From: Lineus longissimus | Lineage: Eukaryota; Nemertea; Pilidiophora; Heteronemertea; Lineidae | Assembly (NCBI RefSeq): GCF_910592395.1 | Contig: NC_088318.1 | Location: 5,976,756 to 6,040,755 of the forward strand | DNA length: 64,000 bases | Reading direction: 5' to 3' | Shown here: piece by piece, positions 56,530 through 64,000 of the stretch | Layout: each line of letters begins with the position of its first letter | How positions within the stretch are numbered: position 1 is the stretch's first letter | Program-made: the position numbers and the translations under genes | Notes under the pieces: model-generated | Told to the model about the DNA's origin: nothing | What the model saw: the letters and a program-made list of their open reading frames with translations, nothing else | Database searches by the model: none

Positions 56530-59420
56530 TCCTTGTATGAAACTTACACCCATGGCAACCATGGACAGGGCACCCATGGACCTTGATCAGCTTTTTGAAC
56601 CTCACTTAATATCCCACTTCATTATATAGGGTGGGGTAGATACGCACCCTTAATAATCAAGGCCAGTTTAAAAAACGGTCTTAATTGAGGGGGGTCTATC
56701 TCCCCCAAACCTTCACCTTTCTCTATTCAATTTACCAGACATCGCTCCCATCACCAGGCATTTCTTTATCCGAAGACCGATCGCAGAATGAAGGTGTTTT
56801 CCTATATCGCCTCAGTCATTGAATGCTTGCGTTGCCATAGCAACGTTTGCTCTATTTCTCCCTAGCGTTCGCCAGTGACTTTCGACGAAGCAACCATTCT
56901 CCTACCATATGGCCAAGTCTATGTTTCCAAGGCAACACCTGATGCATGGAATCGTCTAAATTTTATCTAACTGCTCTTGCCGATGTTTGTGAGGTCTCGA
57001 CACAATGAATGGCTCCGTTTAGTTAGATTATGGATCCGTCTATCCGACTGCAAGGTGCACCAATATTCCAACATTTTTATTTTCGAAACTTGACGTTTCT
57101 GCTACGCAGAAAGCGCGTGGCGCAGTATTGATACCTTCATAAAATATGTATCCTACAATAATTTACAGGGTAGAATTAACGTTGGTGGGTGTTTGTTATT
57201 CTTCTCCATCCCTAGACCGAAACGCTCCTGTCCTCAGAATACGCCACATCCAATTAATTGGCAACCCGTGGAACCGAGACGACCGAATGACGTCATATTC
57301 ATTGAATCCTGTGTTTTCAAGACAGGAGCGTTTCGGATAACGCTGCGCATCCATAGATAGTTTGCGTGTGCAGTTTTCCTTGTTCCGTGTTCGCTGGTGA
57401 TCTTCTGACGCACCTCACACAGAATGAATCTTGGTTTGTTTGATTTGACGTACCCATTGGTTTTACCAGGGAACACGCTTTGCAGACAATGGAAACAACG
57501 GCATCCCCTTTCTACAGAATTTTATTCGTATACGTATAAGGATCCGTGATAAGTTGCTATTCTTAACCTCTCTGATCAGATGGACGTCCGGATTCAATTG
57601 TGTTCCGTTGAAGCGGAAATAACTGATGTTCGTTGTCACCACACTGGGGAGCAGGGCGCACAGATCAGACTAATGGCCGTTTTAAAATTTACTGGCCAAC
57701 ATTTGATAAACAAAGCTATAACTCTTGCACAAACGTTTCGAAAGTCTCTCGTTCTGTACCAACAACAAAATACGATCAACTGACATGTAACATAAACAAA
57801 AACCCAATCCACCATTCCTCCTTCACCTTCGATGATATGGATCAACACTCCACCTGTAGAAGGGAGCCGCTTTGAATCACCCATCGCCGTGCTTTCATTA
57901 GCTATTGGTTACAAGTACCAACCTTCATTATTGTTCAAGTTGACAGCGACTATACTCTTACTCTACCGGGTATTCCGAAAAGAACACAGAGCACAATTTT
58001 CAAGATTCAGACGGCCATGTTACTCAAGTAACACTTGATTGAATTTTTCTGTTTGTCCTTTTTTAAGGTACTCGTTACATAGGTATAACTTATTGATGTT
58101 CGCGAAAAGTAACTCTGCAGCCTGAAATCATGTCCGGATTAAACTATCCCTAAATATTTTTTTGGTTATTTTTCTTCAAATGATCATGTAATTTGCGTGT
58201 TTTTTTGCACCAACAAGTATGTTCTATAAGATATTGGCTGCCTGATTCGATATATATTCTTACTTGCCAACTTATTTTTCTCGTGTACACTTTCTGGTAG
58301 GTTGTTAAGTAAACCCATATGCCCAATATCATCGGTTTCGCTTCACAGCCATTTGCTACTATCACGAATGTACACGCCACAGTTTATATCAGTTTGTGGT
58401 CTGTTGCCTTGGAAACGGACGCTGATTCTTAGCGTCCTTGAGAGAGATTGTTGACGATCTGCTCAGTTGTTATGGAGTTGTCTACAGCCACAGGTCGGAT
58501 TGTACGGATATGGATTTTCCCGGGAATTTCATGCGAGAACTCGACAGGTTGCATGCATTTAACACCTTGACAGGTCTGATGCACCGGCAATGTCTTTTCC
58601 TCTTGTAGAGAGGTTGTTAAGGACTATCAGGACTGAGAAGAGCTTGAAATTTCAAGGAACGCATGCAATCAGAATGAGCAGAGAGAGATCCCACTTCGAT
58701 GCCAGTAAAATTTTTCCCTTTTGGGGCCAAATTACCCCCTCATTTACCCTAAAATACCCTACAAATACTACAGTACCTTAGCCAAGGGTATTTTTTTTGT
58801 AGGCGCATCTGCCATCTTGTCATCAGTCTCTGGTCGCATTTGCCTCTTGGCTTATATCCTATGACTGTCATTAAGAGGCCGTACTTTTTTAAGTACGTAC
58901 CCACAGACGTCCCCCCCCCCATCTATATAATCGTAAAAATGTACAGTGTACTCAAATTGTCCCCCCTCAATGTAATTCTTAGATGCTTGCGTATGTAAAC
59001 ACACGGTTAACACAGTCCCCGTCCCCTATTAACTGTACATATTAATAAAACAAAGACCACCAATTTGACCCCCCCCCCCTAGCTCCTGCCTACAGTCCCT
59101 CTTTAAGAAACCCTTTTCAAAACCCCGGGAAAACCCAAGTCCAACAACCACTCACGTGCATTTTTGTTGACATTCGAATTGCGCGCGTGCGTTTGTTTAC
59201 AATTTCATTTCCCGCGAAATCTCATAGATCATCGTGGATTGAAAATAACATTCACCAATGCCGCGTAACAAAATAAATCCAAAATTGAGATGACCGTAAT
59301 GAAATATTTTTTTCACAAACATCGAAAAGTTTAAGAAACGTGTGAAAATAACACCCAAACTTACGGTGGCTAGGAAAGGACATCACGTGATTTTTTTTTT
59401 CAACATGAACATTTTTTTTC
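56530..59420. other. non-coding intronic sequence with a small inverted repeat
   Basis: 57218-57233 (CCGAAACGCTCCTGTC) and 57322-57337 are perfect 16-bp inverted repeats about 90 bp apart. C runs occur at about 58911 and 59071. No gene recognised. Confidence 0.45.
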
Positions 59421-59427
59421 AGGAAAT

Positions 59428-59560
59428 ATCGCGATCGATGGACTGATTATCTCGACGCTCGAGATAAATAACTCGAGCGATCGATATATTATCTCGGGGA
59501 TCGAACTATTTATCTCGGGGGATCGAACTATTTATCTCGAACGATCGTGGTAATATGACA
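59428..59560. repeat. CGATCG/CTCGAG-rich repeat cluster
   Basis: ATTATCTCG, CTCGAGATAAATAACTCGAG and two direct copies of GGATCGAACTATTTATCTCGG alternate with CGATCG palindromes. Words ATAAATA and TATTTAT are flanked by CTCGAG-like ends in both orientations. Confidence 0.75.
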
Positions 59561-59564
59561 ACTA

Positions 59565-60470
59565 AAAATTCGAGTTGTTTATTGGATTGGACGTCATGGG
59601 AGGGAGGTATTCGCTGACTGAAGTACTACTTTAATTAATATCAAAACTGTTTTCAGCAACATGCCGGCAAAACATACCGGTTTTTTGCAAGCAAATTTTG
59701 CAAAAATAGAACTTTACGTGGGAAGGGTGGCTGTACGCTTTTACAAAGTGACCAGTCTGGAATTTGTCTGAAATGGAGGCAACAGCGCCATCCGAGTTGT
59801 ACTAGCCATGTCTACTTCCATACCAATTACAATGGTGATAATCAAAGCCAATGTCAATTCTATAACTCTTTACTCTCTATTCAATGCATTTCGTTGCATT
59901 ATACTCTTCATATGTAATGCACAGAGTCATTCCAACTACACGGAATCTTTGAGTGGAGTTTTCTCAAAATGAAAGATTACCTGAGTGGTCACTTCGTGAA
60001 ATGATCGACGACTTGTAATCGGTTTTCATATATGGTATGCCACCCTATAGCTTGAGGAATCGGGGAAGTCTTGAAAAACCGTAATCGATAATGCATATCC
60101 TTCGTACTTTGTTGTCCGTAGCCCTTCTTTAGAGCGGTGAAACCCGCCTCGCTTACAACACAAATCATTATCGTAACAACATTTTAAAACTAATCTTGGA
60201 GAAGACATCAATCAGTTTACCAATGCAGAACACACATACTTGTCTCGCAAACATGGCAAAAGACCATTCTCGGAAAAACAACTGAATAATTCATTACCCG
60301 CCGATGACCTGCTTCCAGGCAGCTGGGACTGTCGTTAAGAAAATATAGATCAGAGGCTCGTTTCTGGTCCATTAACATGGTGTGTTTCCAACAGAGACAT
60401 TATGATATTCATGTTATTCATGCGGCGGTGAATATTGAGAAGGAATACTAAGTGCTTTTTTGGCGCTGTT
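59565..60470. other. non-coding intronic sequence
   Basis: No gene recognised. Confidence 0.35.
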
Positions 60471-60474
60471 GGAG

Positions 60475-60960
60475 TGCGCTCTTTAGGTATGTTTGGGTTG
60501 ACCGCTGACCACTGCAGCGGAATTGTTGCAGCTTAAGCAGAGATAGATGATCATTTTGGTGTGCGAATTCTGCAGTGGCAGTTTTACAGGTTGGACAGTG
60601 ATAGTACTAATCGGGTCTAATGCTCTTGGCGTGCTGACTGCAACAACAGTTTTTTGGGTTAAGCATTGATAAATCATCATGGATGTAAATACATTTTTGG
60701 TTCTAGACAGTAGCGACAATGATGGGTGATCATTGAGCGCGAATGCTCTTTGGGTTTCAGACCGAGCGGCAGCATTTCTAAGTAACATGAGTAAGGCAAT
60801 GATAGATTTCTAATGAAGTGGTGATGGAGTCATATACTGTTTGACATTCCCCAACTATTTTCATGGTGAGATAAAGGGTCTGAATGCTCTTTACCGGAGC
60901 CATCCTGAAAATATCGGGCCATTTCACTCGATACATACTCACTCGGAGAAGTCGTGTTGT
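60475..60960. repeat. degenerate tandem array, unit ~120-150 bp
   Basis: AATGCTCTT(T/G) (or GCGCTCTTT) recurs at about 60476, 60619, 60743 and 60883. Between these come similar A/G-rich 'GATAGATGATCAT' words. The units are very diverged. Minus-strand frames through the array show parallel 'MIIYLCLS / MMIYQCLT / EIYHCLT' blocks, which follow from the repeat itself. Confidence 0.4.
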
Positions 60961-60969
60961 AGGCCTTGT

Positions 60970-62100
60970 TTGCAAGATGATATACCGGAGCTGAGTGCAG
61001 CCGTAATGCAAGGTGAAATAAAGCATTGAGGCTATCACGTTTAGGTTCCTTCGCATGACTTTTGTTTTGGCGAATACTTTTTTGACCGATTGCAGTGATA
61101 ACGTAGCTCGTTGCAGTGATAGCGCAGTCTGTTTTCTTGGCATTTCCTAACCACTGTCTTTGAGATTCGGCATGAGCATGGTCGATACCCTCTGGTATAT
61201 CAGTGGTTCCATATCGTCCCCAATTAAAGACCAACTGTATCGATCAAGAGTAAGTTGATCAAATCCAATGCTACTATTCTTATACCATTCAAAACTTGAT
61301 CATTAGGTAAGGTTATGATACATATTGTATATACATCATGATTTTGTTCGACTGTTCCTTTGTTTTCGTATATTATCTTACATCGTTTTCTCAGATGACG
61401 TCCAACGTGGCAATATCATCTTATCATAATTACCATGTGCATGTAGATCACCAATTAATTGATAGACTCACCTAATTGCATCGTTTGCAACACGTGTCAC
61501 GTGCCGTCTTGCCCTTTGTGACGTCATATTGACGCCATGATGCGTGCTCATGGTGACCTGTTTTTCACGTGGCCGAAGTTCGCTCTTAGAGTTACCATTT
61601 GACATTAAAAAGCTTTTGATGAAATAAAAATGGTTATTCGCCGGCTAAGAATTATGGCACTGTAGCTATGCACATTCCTACAAATCACACCCTCAGTAAT
61701 ATTGTGTCAAATTTGGCGGAAAACTATGATACATCAACGATAGTAGCAAACCATTTTCGTTCGAAGCGTGAATGTTACATGCAAATGTACACATGAGTAC
61801 GAGATTTAAATCAGTGTCCTCTTCCAACACGCAGCCCCTCACAGTGCTCTTCAGAGTTCACAAACCATTAAGCAGAAAATCAGACCAATCAATAAGTGTC
61901 ACACACATGATACATTATGTATTGAGTAGATTAGAGTCTGTCGCAGGACAATTAGCACAGGGGTGAGATTGTTATTTTCCGATAACTGATTATCGAGGTC
62001 AATATCCGTGTTACTTTTATCATTATATACTACGAAACTGTAGTAATCTACTAATTAGTTGAGTGCTGATATTTGTATCGCAACTGAGCGTGTCTAAAAT
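60970..62100. other. non-coding intronic sequence
   Basis: No gene recognised. Confidence 0.35.
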
Positions 62101-62120
62101 CGAACCACATGAACGTTGCA

Positions 62121-62455
62121 CCTGCTTTATACCTGCTTGTCTTATGGAAGTGCCACCACTCATCAGGCATTTTGCACGGGAGGGGATCTTGCTGGACTCC
62201 GTCTGCGACGAGTTATTTATAGCGGGGACTTTTCGTAAACTCTTTGGCTTCATATATTTGTGCCAACTACTGCTGCGTTTTGCTGCCGACACGACCGGTA
62301 TCCAAGGAACTGCTAACAACTTAAGCTGTGGTATTAAAACGTGAAAAAAAAACAAGCAAATAACTCGTCGCAGACGGAGTCCAGCAAGATCCCCTCCCGT
62401 GCAAAATGCCTGATGAGTGGTGGCACTTCCATAAGACAAGCAGGTATAAAGCAGG
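62121..62455. repeat. perfect 98-bp inverted repeat with 139-bp spacer
   Basis: 62121-62218 (starting CCTGCTTTATACCTGC) is the exact reverse complement of 62358-62455 by my reading, with no mismatch seen. The spacer is 62219-62357 and has an A run near 62343. Flanks GTTGCA and TTGAA hint at a short target duplication. The frames through it are mirror images of each other and not evidence of a gene. Confidence 0.92.
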
Positions 62456-62459
62456 TTGA

Positions 62460-64000
62460 AAAGACTAGTGCTCTAAAAGGTAACTACCTTTTGGATCTGA
62501 TTTGCCCTGATAACCCTTTGATATTATAGTAGAACAAAGAGAATTTCAGTCTAGGTGTGAGCGGGCTTTGTTTACAGACAATAGCCTATGTGTTGGCGAG
62601 GCCTGAATTCCTTCAGCGGTGAGATAAGGGGAAAACTAACGTATCGATAGAGACAACGCGTACGATGTCCCGTTATCACAATCGTTTGCTTGGTCCTCGA
62701 CTTGTCACCAAGTAAGCAGTAATAACGGGTAAATAAAACACGCTCGGCGTAACCTGGCTCTTCCTTATATTGAAAATATTTGTTTGGCAAATGCAACTGT
62801 TTTGATAACAAGAACCATGATTATACATTATTGCAAAAAAATTACGATTGATTCTGTGAATCGAGGTTGTGGTTTTACATAACACCTTACCGTGTGTATC
62901 GATCGAAATGTGCAGTGGTACTCTCTTTGAAATGAAGCACGCTTTCGATGTTTTTAAAAACCTCAGAAGTCTTTCAGCCCACACAAATATCCCCTTGGAA
63001 GTTTTCAGCGAAATGACAAGCACTTAAAGGTTTTTCATGTGCACCCTCTAACAATGTCTAAAGGGTGCATATTTTATGTTGGCCAAAAGAAACCTCTTAA
63101 ACCTTTACTTCTACATGTTCTAAAACTCTTTAATGGTTGGAAGATCACGCACCGTTATCTATTTGACATGTAAAGCTCAGCTGGTACCCCTCCGCCCCTC
63201 TCCCCTCCCTCCTAACAAGCATTTAAAACCTGACCTTGAAGGTTGAAGAAAAAAAGATTTAAAATTGACCTCACCAGGATTATGACTCAATTGCCAGGGC
63301 GTACCCTTTTCCTCTGAGCAACGGATTCCCTCCTGCAAACCCCTGTCCCTACGACATGACAAGGTAAAAACCCTCCTCCAGCAGCCAAAATACTGTATTG
63401 TGTACCGTTGTACAAAACCAGTCGTTTCAAGAATGAAAGGAAAGTAAAGTTACTCAGATGGTTACACAGCCTTGCGTGAATGTTGTTGAACAGAACCAAG
63501 AGTTGTTTTGCCGTGCACGTTAGTTACATTGATTCCTTCATCGGTGGGCAGACATCAGGTGGTGTTCATCAATTGCCTCATCTTCAGACACTGTCAGTGG
63601 TACCAGTCTCGCAGTTATCGTCTACTAAAAAGTATTTCCGAATCTATTGGAGCTATACTCGATCAACTGAAGACAGTGTTGAACAATTGTAGCCAGTTTT
63701 TAAAAAGAACCGAACTACAAAAGTGATGTCTCGCAAAGCGGCGTTCAGAATGGTGTCTGTGATGAGGTGATTACAATAAAAACGATGCCTCAGCTGGCAG
63801 TGGCAACCAAAACGATACCTTGCCTTGTAATGAACGATAAAACACACAATTGTTAAAAACACGAATGGCGTTTTAACGAGACAGCACTTCCTCGCTGATC
63901 ATTCTGTCTACAGATTGTTTTTAATTTTCGGGAACCGATCCTAAACCAGTTCTGAACATTCAATTCAAGCTCAATGTTTTGCACATGGCCAATCGAAGTC
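62460..64000. other. non-coding intronic sequence
   Basis: No gene recognised. GGGTGCATATTTTATGTTGGCC near 63064 matches, inverted, 37597-37622. Confidence 0.35.

Noticed and set aside
58895-59085. C-rich and G-rich homopolymer runs
   Set aside because: Ordinary homopolymers. Noted but not interpreted as quadruplex or regulatory elements without repeated G-tract spacing.
60483-61234. Overlapping minus-strand frames of 101-134 codons with similar 'YxCL' blocks
   Set aside because: The repeated blocks come from an underlying degenerate tandem repeat, and both strands and several frames are open over the same stretch. Not convincing as a gene.
62023-62529. Frames on both strands sharing peptide segments
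   Set aside because: Explained entirely by the perfect inverted repeat.

Overview
The window reads as nuclear DNA of a multicellular animal, most likely a marine invertebrate. It has intron-split genes with canonical GT/AG sites, a class A GPCR, the first coding exon of a junctophilin, and dense interspersed repeats (Ty3/gypsy, Harbinger, pogo, LINE, THAP-type and many foldback/MITE elements). It looks AT-rich by eye. Nothing in it fixes the phylum; an invertebrate deuterostome or a lophotrochozoan would both fit. There are no bacterial-style operons, CRISPR arrays or rRNA genes, and I recognised no tRNA.

1-4.25 kb: a transposase-like N-terminal fragment (MULE/ZSWIM3-like) embedded in repeated short palindromes, then a single-exon rhodopsin-family GPCR on the minus strand (2156-3271).

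4.25-15.03 kb: one composite LTR retrotransposon on the minus strand, bounded by two nearly identical LTRs (4259-4721, 14558-15021) and a 4-bp target duplication CTCA. It carries gag, a gag/pol -1 frameshift heptamer, protease, RT, RNase H and integrase. It is disabled by a stop in gag, a replaced catalytic Asp in RT, and a frameshift plus stop between RNase H and integrase. A Harbinger-type DNA transposon (about 7.88-9.85 kb) sits in the integrase region. Unrelated coding debris (4.74-7.2 kb) sits between the pol tail and the polypurine tract. The whole element lies inside an older repeat (about 3.98-4.26 plus 15.02-15.4 kb).

15.4-23.3 kb: mostly non-coding, but it holds the most interesting host-type locus. 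An exon with a PAN/apple-like cysteine domain (19143-19481, donor in phase 0) is followed by two large homologous exons (20098-21069 and 21207-22193). Each has its own phase-0 acceptor and its own stop. I read these as tandemly duplicated, probably alternative, terminal exons encoding an unrecognised domain of about 325 residues.

23.3-31.2 kb: a 5'-truncated non-LTR retrotransposon RT, a decayed intron-containing pogo/Tigger-type transposase on the minus strand, a THAP fragment abutting an acidic opposite-strand fragment, then non-coding DNA.

31.2-64 kb: junctophilin coding exon 1 (31245-31629, phase-1 donor). No later junctophilin exon was recognised, so the remaining ~32 kb is best read as its first coding intron. 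It is packed with inverted repeats and MITE-like elements, including a perfect 98-bp inverted repeat near 62.1-62.5 kb.
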